The position numbers and the translations under genes were made by a program. A stretch of 64,000 nucleotides of DNA from Panagrolaimus kolymaensis (Eukaryota > Nematoda > Chromadorea > Rhabditida > Panagrolaimidae). How positions within the stretch are numbered: position 1 is the stretch's first letter; each line of letters starts with the position of its first letter. Under the pieces are notes generated by a model. That model made no database searches. It saw nothing but the letters and a program-made list of their open reading frames with translations, and had not been told where the DNA came from. The stretch is taken from contig JAJQJQ010000014.1 in NCBI GenBank assembly GCA_028622995.1, positions 4,526,001 through 4,590,000 of the forward strand, given 5' to 3'. Below, piece after piece: positions 1 to 9,237 of the stretch.

Positions 1-18
1 AAACTAGGATTATCACGC

Positions 19-24
19 TTTATT
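19..24 (-). terminator. AATAAA poly(A) signal overlapping the stop of the ZIP gene
   Basis: On the minus strand the stop codon TAA (25..23) runs directly into AATAAA (24..19). If used, the 3' UTR would be extremely short and would end just outside the window. Confidence 0.5.
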
Positions 25-1695
25 AATGTTGATGATGGGAATGATCTGAACCTCCTACAGCAACATCATGAGAATGAGGTTCACCTTCTTCAAAATGTGC
101 ATGTTCGCCTTCCATAAGACGAAGACATCCAATCAAAGCAAAGCCAATGATCATAAACAAAATTTTAAGAAGATTTGGATGTTCATTGTCACGTTCATGA
201 ATGAGAACCTAAGAAAATATCACTATTAATGAAATTTCCAAAGAATTGTAACAAACCTCAAAGAAAGTAACATAAATAAAAGTTCCTACAGCTATACCTT
301 GACAAACCAAAACCAAAATATCTCGAGCTTGAGCATCAATAGGTGCAGTTTGAACAAACATTCCAATTAATGCACCAAGTGGAGTCATAATTGCTAAAAT
401 GAATATTGATGCTATAACCCAACGTAATGCATGAGCATGAGTTCGAGCAAGTTGAAGGCCAACAGAAAATGCAACAATCAATTTATGAACCATAAGGGAC
501 AAAAATAATGATGTAACTTTTGTATTATCTTTTTGAACACCAAGAGCTAAACCTTCAACAACCGAATGAATTGAAATTGCAAGAACAAAGGTAATTGAAC
601 GAATTCCATGTGAATGAGCATGAGGATGGGATTTCATTAAAATTGGTGGATCTTCTTCAACCAATTCACAATTTGTTTCACATCTTTCTGGTTCAGCAAG
701 TTGAACTGATGGACATTTTCTATAATATAATAATAGGGTTAAAAGCAATTATTAATCATAAAGGGGCTATGGGAATAAAAAACGTAAAGACATAGTTATG
801 TAATTAAAAGCTGCTATGACAAATTAAAAACTGTATAAAGAATTAAGTCCTGTATATGCAAGAATGGCAACAGGAGCGAGCAAATCAAAATTAACCTTAC
901 TTTTTACTCTTGCAAGCAGTAATTTCACTCGGACCATTAGCATTCTCATTTTCAAGCAATCGACAACAAGTGTTATCATTGGCTGAAGATTCACTTGGAC
1001 TTGCATTCATTCGTGTTTGTCTAAAAAAAGGCATTTTCTGTTATTATTAAATTCATCGAAACTAACAAAAGGTTACCCTGTAAGTGATGATAATCGATGC
1101 CTTTCATGTGAATGTCCACTTTCAACATGCGCATGACCATGAACATGTCCATGACCAATACTTGGAATTAAAATAAGTACAATTTCTTCAAATGAAAATA
1201 ATAAAAAGAATCCAACACAACTCAATAATTCCGCAATGGGATAATTAATATGATAATCATATGTTTTCTTCATGTGATGAAAATGGTCTTGAAGTTCAGG
1301 TAACAAATGCAAAAAGCATGTTGCTAAGAAGACACCTCCACTGAAGCATGTTAACAAACAAAGGGTTAATGAAACATAACGTTGCTTTTTCGATGAAGCA
1401 GCAGATGCAGCACGTTTTCGAAGAATTTTAAGAATCTGCAAATGGAAATGAGTTAGAAAAAGAATGGAAACAAGCAAAAGAAAGTTTTGAGAGATTCTAA
1501 ACACGATCGAATATATTTGGGATGGCTCTATTGTAGTTTAATGTAAACAATTTTCCTCTAATGGAGTATGTTACAAAACCATCGAGCTAATGAATATGAA
1601 ATTTATGTACTTACCCTAACAGGAAATAAACCGGCAAAACATGTTAATGTAATCATAACAGCAAGAAGAATAAGTTTCAAAGTGGAAGTATCCAT
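23..1695 (-). CDS. ZIP-family zinc/iron transporter (SLC39A1/2/3-like), 5 exons, complete
   Basis: Exons on the minus strand: 1695..1615, 1435..1077, 1020..901, 719..257, 208..23; phases agree and give 402 aa ending in TAA. The family moves Zn2+ or other divalent metals into the cytosol across the plasma or an endomembrane. Seen: an N-terminal hydrophobic helix (residues 6-25), the subfamily-II signature SGGVFLATCFLHLLPE (59-74), a His-rich cytosolic loop with HGHVHGHAH (122-130) and a second short HPHAHSHG stretch. The metal-binding TM4 motif HSVVEGLALG (H238, E242) and TM5 HKLIVAFSVG (H265) are present. The C-terminus is also His-rich (HSHHQH), which is unusual. The start ATG lies 11 bases after an AGCAG acceptor-like site at 1707-1710. 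Intron 4 uses a GTTTGT donor. Family assignment is firm; substrate and paralogue are inferred. Confidence 0.93.
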
Positions 1696-2744
1696 TTTTT
1701 TTATGACTGCTACCCTTAACCAATAAAAATCACCGAAAATATATAATGTAAATAATTAAAATAATTCCAAAATTTTTCTTCAGAATCAAAGATAACCAAA
1801 TAACTCTTATTAATGTTGATACTTATCAATTCCAAGTTTCAATGCCCTCCGTTGGCTAAAATATATATGATGCCTATTAAAAAGGAAATTGATAAGAAAA
1901 ATTTAATTGAAATAAGGTAGTTATTTTTAAAGATAACACGAGATTGAAAACAAAACCCGCAAAAAATGTGATAAAAAAATAAAAACAATGGTTTGCCACT
2001 TTTTTTTGAAGCAAGAGCAACAGAAACAAAAAAAAAGCAACATCGAGCCTATACCTAACTTTCGTGGTTAGATTTTTTTTTCTACGTTGTTTGCCGACAG
2101 CCTAACAACATTGGAATTTAAGAATATTATTTGCTTGTTTGCTTTCTAGAAAAAAAACAAAGAATAATAAAGATTTCACTGCTTTCGACTGACTGACTAA
2201 CTTTCTTTTCCTTCTTCACGCGTAAAAAATGAATACAAACGTATTATTATGTATGCTATGCAATATTGCATCAGATGATGAAGAATGGTAAATAAATATA
2301 ATTATGTATTATATTTAAGTCAACATTAAAATAACTTTTTCTAAAGGAGTGTTTTTTTTTCTCTGGAAGAATGATCTTAAAATGAGAATCGAGGTAAAAA
2401 GCGCGACGAATAGGTAAATATGTACGTCAAAGAAAAAAAACGTGGAAATGGTTTAAAAAGGTTAGGTAAAGCTTTAATGATGCGGAAATGACGCTATAAA
2501 AAATTAGGTTCAGCGATAATTTGGAGGTAAAAAATGACGACAAAATTAATCCTAGTAAAAAAAGGCGAGCATGTATGCGTGCGTGGTTATAATTATTACA
2601 GTTTTTTTTTATCACTGAATTATCCCGTCATCAAAGGTGCTAATCGAGATTGTATTACGCCCCTACTTTTTTCCTCAAAAAAAAAAGTCGTGGAATTGCT
2701 TTATTCATATAAAAATATACTTTTCATGATGAACCAAAAAAAAT

Positions 2745-2779
2745 CAACAAGTTTATGACTCGACTTGATAAACCTGTTG
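2745..2779. repeat. Inverted repeat / potential hairpin
   Basis: CAACAAGTTTAT (2745-2756) pairs with ATAAACCTGTTG (2768-2779), with one mismatch and an 11-base loop. This is long for chance in a short AT-rich stretch, but nothing indicates transcription. Confidence 0.45.
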
Positions 2780-2809
2780 GTTGGTTTAGTAGCCAGTCAT
2801 AAAAATACA

Positions 2810-2855
2810 GTGGCAATGATATAATTATGAATAATGAATATTTATGAATTGCCAC
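2810..2855. repeat. Inverted repeat GTGGCAAT ... ATTGCCAC
   Basis: A perfect 8-bp inverted repeat (2810-2817 and 2848-2855) is separated by 30 bases of AT-rich loop. It lies 30 bp beyond the hairpin at 2745-2779. It could be a stem or a dyad binding site; no function is implied by sequence alone. Confidence 0.35.
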
Positions 2856-3043
2856 CATTGAATAAAAAAAATATGAAAGCCTCCCATCATTTTTATAGGT
2901 TTTTTAGTGTGAATCAAACTAATGAGGTTTGGAATGATCAAAAAGAGATTCATTTTGTTTTATAGGTTGTTATATTTTTGTTGTTGGGCATGAGTAAACC
3001 AGAAAGAGATCAATTTTTGTGAGTTATTATTATTATTTTGTCT

Positions 3044-3208
3044 ATGAGTAAGAAGAGAGGCATTAGTAAAGTAAAAAGGAAGTATTTTTACTTCAATTTG
3101 ACAGAGATCAAGAAAATCTGCAGAAAAATGTTTAAAAAATATTACAGTAGCTTTGAAGAAGAAGAAAATGCTCCTAAATTATCACAAATTCAAAAAAGGA
3201 CGAAATAA
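3044..3208 (+). CDS. Small Lys-rich ORF, 54 codons, doubtful
   Basis: An ATG at 3044 opens a frame to TAA at 3206-3208. The peptide starts MSKKRGISKVKRKYF and has an acidic patch (EEEE) before a basic end. It matches no family I know. The surrounding DNA is very A-rich, which by itself produces Lys-rich open frames, and no splice sites or Kozak-like context support it. It is listed only because it is the one frame in this intergenic region that starts with ATG and has mixed composition. Confidence 0.15.
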   Translation: MSKKRGISKVKRKYFYFNLTEIKKICRKMFKKYYSSFEEEENAPKLSQIQKRTK

Positions 3209-4253
3209 ATTTATCATAAATAATTTAGTTGAGCATTTTTGAAAAGGCAGCAAGCAACCAAAAAATTAATACAATAGAATCAAAGTGAATGAAACAAAAA
3301 AGCTAAGAAGCTGTTTATAAACCAAAAGAAAAACGTAGGAGCAAAAACGCTCATCTCACGTAACAAAACAAAAAAGAAAGAAGAACAGAACAACGATGGA
3401 TGACTAAAAAACACAACAAAACACAAAAGTGTATTTTTTTTGAATTTTGCTTCTGTAGTAAAAAAGCTTGATTGAATTTAAGCCTTTTTAAATAAAAAAT
3501 TATATAGCTATTTTTTTTGTAGGTGGAGCTGCATGCATCATTGCTTAAAAATCATCTGATGCAATGAATAGTTTTTTACAAATGCATATTTTCAAAATAA
3601 AGTAAAAAAATTTATGAAAAGGCTTTCTTTTTTTTTTTTTTATGTTGGTTAGTAGTTGCTTTGCAACGACCAAAAAGCGTCATTTTTTTTATTTGGTCTT
3701 TTTTTTATCAATCTCCAAATAATAAATTTAATATTCAAAAGAATAAAAGCTTTGTAAAAAAAATTCTTCCATCAACAATAATTTTATCACCCCAAACTTT
3801 TTGTTTGTTTGTTATAAAATTCAATCCAATTCATTGAATGCAAACAATTTTAAAGAAAGAAAAAAGATCTGTGTTTAATAAAAAAAAACGTCATCGATGA
3901 TGATTGAACAAACCAAAATAAAAAAGTAAAGAAAATGATAAATTTTTGTTTGAAAAAAGCAAATAAAAATTTTGAATTGTCTGAAAATCAAAATAAAAAA
4001 TGCGAGAGGAGGCTTTTGTAGTCAAACAACAAAAAAGAGAAAGAAAAATGCTTGAATGAAAGAGGCGTTTAGAAAAAAAAATTACAATATTTACAATAAA
4101 AAGTTTGGTTTTTTGGAATCAGAAAATGTGTGAAAAGAAAATCAAAATAAAATTACAACTCGAAGCCAAAAAAGTGCATTTCCAAAGTACAAATCGCTTC
4201 TTCAAATTGATTTCAGCTTCATAAAGTCATGGAAATTTGTTTTGATATTTAAT

Positions 4254-4817
4254 TCAAGGTTTTAATTCAACAATTCGAAGAATTTTAGGATTTGTAAGTA
4301 TTACATTTGATAGTTTAAATTTTATTGACGAATAAATATTTTCTGGAATAACTTTGCCATCTTCTTTCCAAATAAATGAAGCATCACAATCTAAGCCTTG
4401 ATCCGTTTTTTCTGCAAAAAAATTTGCATCACGTCGATTGGAATTGATACTCCAATTATAATCTATAAAAAAATTTTTTTTATTAAAAACTGCAAAAAAA
4501 AATTCTTAAATAAATATACTTTGTAAAATCTTTGAACATTCATGTTTGTCCCAAATTCGTCGATCACTCATACAAACATAACACGCAATCTCAGAAGATT
4601 CAGGGCAGTTATTCTTCGCCCAAATCAATCTTTCAAATTCGTGGCATGTTTCTGAGAGGTTCCAATACTTTAATGATGGAAGTAGTTGACCCATACAAGA
4701 AGTTGATGTCCAATTTATTGAACTAAAGTCTTTCATTATTATTGGTTTTAATGCAAAAGAACCAAAAATTAAGCATGAAAATCCAAATATACCAAACATG
4801 CTTTTAAAACTGTTCAT
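4254..4817 (-). CDS. Small secreted cysteine-rich protein, 2 exons, unknown function
   Basis: Exons 4817..4520 and 4462..4254 (minus) join in phase, giving 168 aa ending in TGA. The first ATG is at 4817; one extra upstream codon (TTG) is open but not a start. Seen: a hydrophobic N-terminus (MNSFKSMFGIFGFSCLIFGS) typical of a signal peptide, ending near residue 22. Seven cysteines follow in the mature part (SC, TC, NC, AC-x-x-C, EC, DC), the CYVC pair being the only close one. There are two N-glycosylation sequons (NLS, NWS). No transmembrane segment follows the signal, so secretion is likely. I do not recognise the family; small secreted Cys-rich proteins are common in nematodes. The intron is 57 bp with a GTATAT donor and TTTATAG acceptor. 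About 930 bp separate it from the APRT gene upstream. Confidence 0.72.
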
Positions 4818-5746
4818 CAATCAATAAAATAACAACAAAGAAAAAAATGCAAATTTTTTCAAAAGAAGGCATGTGTAAACCTAAAAAAAAAGAACTATGG
4901 CCATGACCGTCGTCAATTAAAAAGCATGTGTGTGTCTTTTGCTTTTTACGGAAGCAGAGGTCTTTCGTCGTTAGTTATTAAGCTAGTGTAATTATAGCAG
5001 GTGCATCTTTCAAATGTATTTTGGGATGTGATGGAAACTATGGTATCTTTGGGATTAAAAAGCCCGTTCCATATTTCTGCTTTTTAATGGATATTTGATT
5101 TTGGTGGAAACAATAATGGGATGAGTCGTTTATGATAAAAAAAATTTAATATAAAATTGCTCTGTTTTTAAAAGGCTTTTTTTATAAATATTTAGTATGT
5201 CAAAGAAAATTTCTGAAAGCTGTTTTGAAATAAGAATTTCTTTTATTAAAAATTTTATCATAAAAATTTTAAAATTTTTTTTATCACAAACTCATTTTAT
5301 TTTGTGTGGAAAATGTTTCTTCCTCAAAAAAAAATATGTTTTGTAAAACATCAATGATGTTGATGGTAGAAAAAATAAAGAAAGAAAAAAAAATGTTTAT
5401 TGAAAGAAGCAAATAAATGGAAATTGTTTTAAATGCGTGTTTTTGTATACAAAAAACAAGTGATGACTTGTTTGAAAGAAGCGCATGAAAACGGAAAAAA
5501 AATGTTTTTGAACAAATGATTCTGAATCAGAAATAATTTTTAGATAAAAATTGAAGAATTTTCTTTTAAATACAGAAGGAAGAAGCTCGAAGCCAAATTA
5601 CAAAATGAAGGCATCGATAGACTCGAGCAAATAAGTTGTTGTTTAAAATATTAAATGAGTTTATAGGTTATTTTATTTTGATTAATTAAAACAAGCAATC
5701 AATCATTCACCTTATTAAATAGCAATGAAGTATCTGTTTAAATTTT
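4818..5746. other. Intergenic region between APRT and the secreted-protein gene
   Basis: AT-rich, with no exon-like segment seen on either strand. It must contain the APRT 3' UTR (from 5746 down) and the promoter of the secreted-protein gene (above 4817). A slightly GC-richer patch lies at about 4890-5030. It does not fold into a tRNA that I can recognise. Confidence 0.5.
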
Positions 5747-6601
5747 CTAATGTTTTAAAAGTGTAACAAAATTGCAATCTTTTGGAAGAACTTTCCGTCC
5801 TTCAAGAGCTTCTAATTCGACCAAAACAAATGCTTCTAAAACTTTAGCTTTGGTTGCTTCAATAACTTCCATTGCAGCTTTCATTGTTCCACCAGTTGCA
5901 ATTAAATCATCAAAGATCACAACTGTATCACCTGGAGATAAAATGCCTTGTTGAATTTCAACTGTATCCTAAAAATCCAATTTCCTTAACTAATTTTTAA
6001 GAATACGAAAAAATACGTACAACTCCATATTCTTTTACATAGCTTGCTTGAATGGTAGGACCCGGTAATTTTCCAAGTTTACGAATGGGAACAAAAATGC
6101 AATCAAGTTCACAAGCAATTTGTGGACCAAAAAGAAATCCACGAGCTTCTAATCCAGCAATGGCAGTAATTCCTTTTGGAAATGATTCCCGTAAATGTAA
6201 AGCAATGGCTGAACAAATGCTTGAAACAAGTTTAGGCTGTTTGAAAAGTGGCATGATATCTCTGAAAATCAGGAATTTTTTTATAAAAAAAATAACCGTA
6301 AGCTTTTTGTGGAAGATTTTTCTCAAAACTGACACTCGATTCTTAAAGATTCTCATAGCCAAGGTTGTTGCTTCGCTTTAACATTTTTTTCAGAATCTAA
6401 TAGAAAAACTAAATACTCCAAAAATATACATCTTCAAGGATCTTTTTGATGCACATAGTAAATAATTTCGCCCAAAAAATTCCATGAATATCTTTTTTTA
6501 AAAGTTTACCGAAACAAAATTCCAGACTTTGGGAAATCTGGAATACACACAATCGCATCATCGACTCGTTGTCTAATTGAATCCAATGAAGGAGCAGTCA
6601 T
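5747..6601 (-). CDS. APRT: Adenine phosphoribosyltransferase, 3 exons, complete
   Basis: Exons 6601..6510, 6261..6021 and 5968..5747 (minus) join in phase, giving 184 aa, the usual APRT length (about 180). The enzyme makes AMP from adenine and PRPP (purine salvage, cytosol). Seen: the N-terminal IPDFPKSGILFRDI block (residues 20-33), the flexible loop region AGLEARGF, the IRKLGKLPG segment, and the PRPP-binding motif VVIFDDLIATGGT (127-139) with the two Asp residues that bind ribose hydroxyls. The ending (LLKH) is normal. The start codon lies 9 bases after an isolated GTTTAG acceptor-like site (6612-6611). This fits trans-splicing, and the gene follows HAT1 on the same strand after 232 bp. 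Confidence 0.95.
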
Positions 6602-6833
6602 ATCGCAAGCCTAAACCACCAAATCCACAAATTTCAATAAGGTTCAACAAATAAACTCCTAGAAAAATATATAGTAAGGGTAAATTCCATATTTTCAAAA
6701 TCAATACAAAAAAGTAAGACAATTATTTATTGAAACAAACAAAGTAATATCAAAAACAGAAAAGAACCCGTAAAAAATAATAAATAAAAAGGTTCACAAT
6801 ACATCATGGAAAAGTACATAATTAAAAACAAAG
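6602..6833 (-). promoter_or_regulatory. HAT1-APRT intercistronic region with candidate trans-splice acceptor
   Basis: This 232-bp gap separates the HAT1 stop (6836-6834) from the APRT ATG (6601). On the minus strand GGTTTAG ends at 6611, leaving only 9 bases before ATG, and no partner 5' exon is visible. Same orientation, short spacing and an orphan acceptor are what a nematode operon looks like, but the gap is a little longer than the roughly 100 bp typical in Caenorhabditis. Confidence 0.4.
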
Positions 6834-8459
6834 TTACAAATAGTTGCCGAATGCATCAGAATGTTTGATAAGTCGATCAATAACAGTTTGATATTCTTCA
6901 AAAAGACGATCAACATATTTGTTGTGTTGAGCTTCGCTAATAGTTTCAGCTTCATGTGCCATAATGAGCTCTTTTTCTGCAGGTTCCAATGACTTACCAA
7001 TACGAGCATAAAGCTTTGCCTTTTTTTCAAATGGCTTACGAACACGTTTGAGAACTTCTTCACGGAAAGCAGCAACAACATCTTTTCCTTTCTTTTGAAC
7101 AATGGCATACTTGATGATTTCATTTGAACGTAACACTTCACCCTAAAAGTTGAAAATTGAGAGTTATCATCAACAAATTATTTTAAAGCTTCATACCTTG
7201 TACATCTTCCATGCTTTTCTAGCTGCTTCGACTTTGTCTTGTCTTAAGGGTTCAACAACTTTGTCTTTAGAGAATTCTTCCATTTGAATCAGTTCTAAAA
7301 CGGATGCAACATCACGAGCCATAACAAGTTCAGGTGCAGGAGTTTCCATTGTTGAATCATAAATATCTTTGTGTTTCTGAATATCAATGTTAACAGCATG
7401 CAAAAATTTTGCACCCATTCCCATACCACGAAATTGGGGGAAAACAAAAGTATGTGCCGCACGAAGGCGCCACATGAATGGATGGCAATAATATTTGTAA
7501 TAAGAACCATATGCAGCTAAACGATACTGACGACCAGTTTTTGCATCAGATTCGAAGACTTCGTACCTAAACAATGAACATAAGTAACTAATAACGTTTG
7601 GTATTTTTTCTTACAATACATAATAAGAAAAGCGATCATCATCTGAATCAGTCTGAGTTACAGCTTCGATGTAAAAGAAGAGAATAGATTGAATTCGCTC
7701 AAGGTAAACTTTTTGATCTTCTGTCAATTCTCCATCAATACGGAAGAGGGCAAACTTTCGGCCAGTTTCTACAAAAGATGAAGTAAATCGTTAGTTGATC
7801 AGTGTTTAGAACTTCATGACTGATTAGTAATCGCTCATAAAGATTAAGAGAGCAAACTAAAGCAACAAGGCTAAGAAAAGGGATACCTTTGTCATCAATG
7901 AACGAAGGAATTTCAGTACCAAATGGTTGAAAGTTTAATTGCTTCTTTAACTTTTCAATAAAAAGTCCTTGATTCTCCAATAAATCCTTTTGATCATCAT
8001 TAAATTGAGATTTCATTGATTCATAAATGTCATCTGGCTATAAAAGAAGCAATGATAACGAGAAAGACACATTCAAAGTAAACAAACTGTTTGTTCCGCA
8101 TTTTCCATTTTACCAGAATGCTCGATAATTAAATGAGGAAACATGGTAGCTTCGGTGAAACATAATGTAAGCTGAAGATCTTTATATCCAAAGATTTTTT
8201 CACTAAAAAAACGGGAGGACACAAAACGTGGAAAACGAAGAAAAAATGAATAACATACAGGTCACCAAAATGCTGATAAGCATATTCAACTTTGTATTTT
8301 GGTTCTGCACTTGATACATCTTCAATTTGGTTAGCTAAAATAGGAAAGCTTAGAAATATACCCATAAAAGCAAAGGCTTTTACCAAATTTGATCTTTAAA
8401 CATTCAAGAGCATCAGCAACATATTGCTTGAGAACTTCCTCATCCGTTTCAACATGCAT
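6834..8459 (-). CDS. HAT1: Histone acetyltransferase type B catalytic subunit, 7 exons, complete
   Basis: Exons 8459..8384, 8334..8259, 8202..8088, 8037..7887, 7768..7615, 7566..7197 and 7142..6834 (minus) join in phase to 416 aa; human HAT1 is about 419. HAT1 acetylates newly made histone H4 at K5 and K12 before chromatin assembly, with an RbAp46/48 partner. Seen: the N-terminal HAT1 domain (QHFGD, KIFGYKDL), QPFGTEIPSF, and the acetyl-CoA motif Q235-F-R-G-M-G-M-G-A243 of the GNAT fold. M-E265-T-P stands where vertebrate HAT1 has A-E-D-P, so the catalytic-base Glu is kept and the next Asp is Thr. A Lys/Arg-rich C-terminal helical region follows (KKAKLYARIGKSLEPAEKEL). Exon 3 ends at a GTTTGT donor; the alternative GTAAAA donor upstream would shift the frame. 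The start was chosen 28 bases after TTTACAG (8489-8488); a short upstream coding exon cannot be excluded. Confidence 0.93.
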
Positions 8460-8487
8460 TATGAGAGATGGTGGTAGCTTGTTAAGA

Positions 8488-9217
8488 CTGTAAATAATGA
8501 AACAAATAATTTACCTTTACAATATATATATAAAAAATAACTGAACGAAGCAACAAAAATGGGAAAAGTAAACTTTTAAAAAATAAGTTTGAAAGAATCC
8601 GGTAAAATAGTTTGTTTCATTAAAAAAAGGGAAAGTTTTGGGCATTTCCCCGCGCAAAATTATTATTACAAATGTCTCAAAACGATGAATAAAAAAAGAT
8701 TTTTTGAAAAAAATTGATAACTTTATTGACCACAACTTTGCTATAAAACGGCGATGCACCTTTTTTACATACATCCTTTATTCTAGCAGGATTTTTCTTC
8801 TAAATTTGACTAGCTTATTCTAATTATGAATCCCATATTATCTGGCTTATTAACTCCTTATTTAAAGCCAGTAGGTTCAATGAAGTAAACATTTTCAAAA
8901 ATTGCATGCATGCTTTTTTGTTTGTTTGTTTGTCTTTCTCTCGTGCGGCGGGCGTACATCATTTTTATCATTTTTGTTTACGCCTCTTTTTTTCCTAACA
9001 ATTTTATGACTTTCATTAATGAATTTCTTTATTATTTGGGGTAATTAACCTTTTCTGATTTTCCTAAAAGCCAATAAATATCTTGAAGCTATGCCATTTT
9101 TTAAGAAAATTTGCTTGTTTTTGGTTTTTCTTCATTCATTCTTTTTTCGAGCCTTCATCAATTTTATCATTTATTTGTTTACTCATTTTTGCGATAATTT
9201 TAAGGAGAGAAGTTTAG
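8488..9217. promoter_or_regulatory. Divergent intergenic region between HAT1 (-) and SLC25A46-like (+)
   Basis: About 730 bp without exon-like sequence separates two head-to-head genes and should hold both promoters. A local (GTTT)n run at about 8920-8932 is followed by the only GC-rich patch of the region, CTCGTGCGGCGGGCG (about 8940-8954). No TATA box can be assigned with confidence in such AT-rich DNA. Confidence 0.45.
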
Positions 9218-9237
9218 AAATTTCATGATAAATTTTA

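Larger units (their letters stand above)
1696..4253. other. Intergenic region, AT-rich, mostly without recognisable genes
   Basis: This 2.5-kb stretch upstream of the ZIP gene is dominated by A and T runs. I see no convincing exon with splice sites. It holds two inverted repeats (2745-2779 and 2810-2855), a pyrimidine-rich patch around 2190-2222 and one Lys-rich small ORF (3044..3208), listed separately. The promoter of the ZIP gene should lie just above 1706. Confidence 0.6.

Noticed and set aside
824..1006. Separate small minus-strand protein
   Set aside because: It is exon 3 of the ZIP gene read in the wrong frame and through its intron.
2534..2758. 74-residue open frame on the plus strand
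   Set aside because: Composition follows the A/T runs, there are no splice signals or family features, and it overlaps another accidental frame on the minus strand.
5772..6381. Plus-strand open frames opposite APRT
   Set aside because: Antisense shadows of APRT exons 2 and 3; the minus-strand protein has all APRT motifs.
8517..8774. 85-residue minus-strand frame upstream of HAT1
   Set aside because: Phe-rich and made of T-runs; it starts at a non-conserved place and cannot be joined to HAT1 in phase with good sites.
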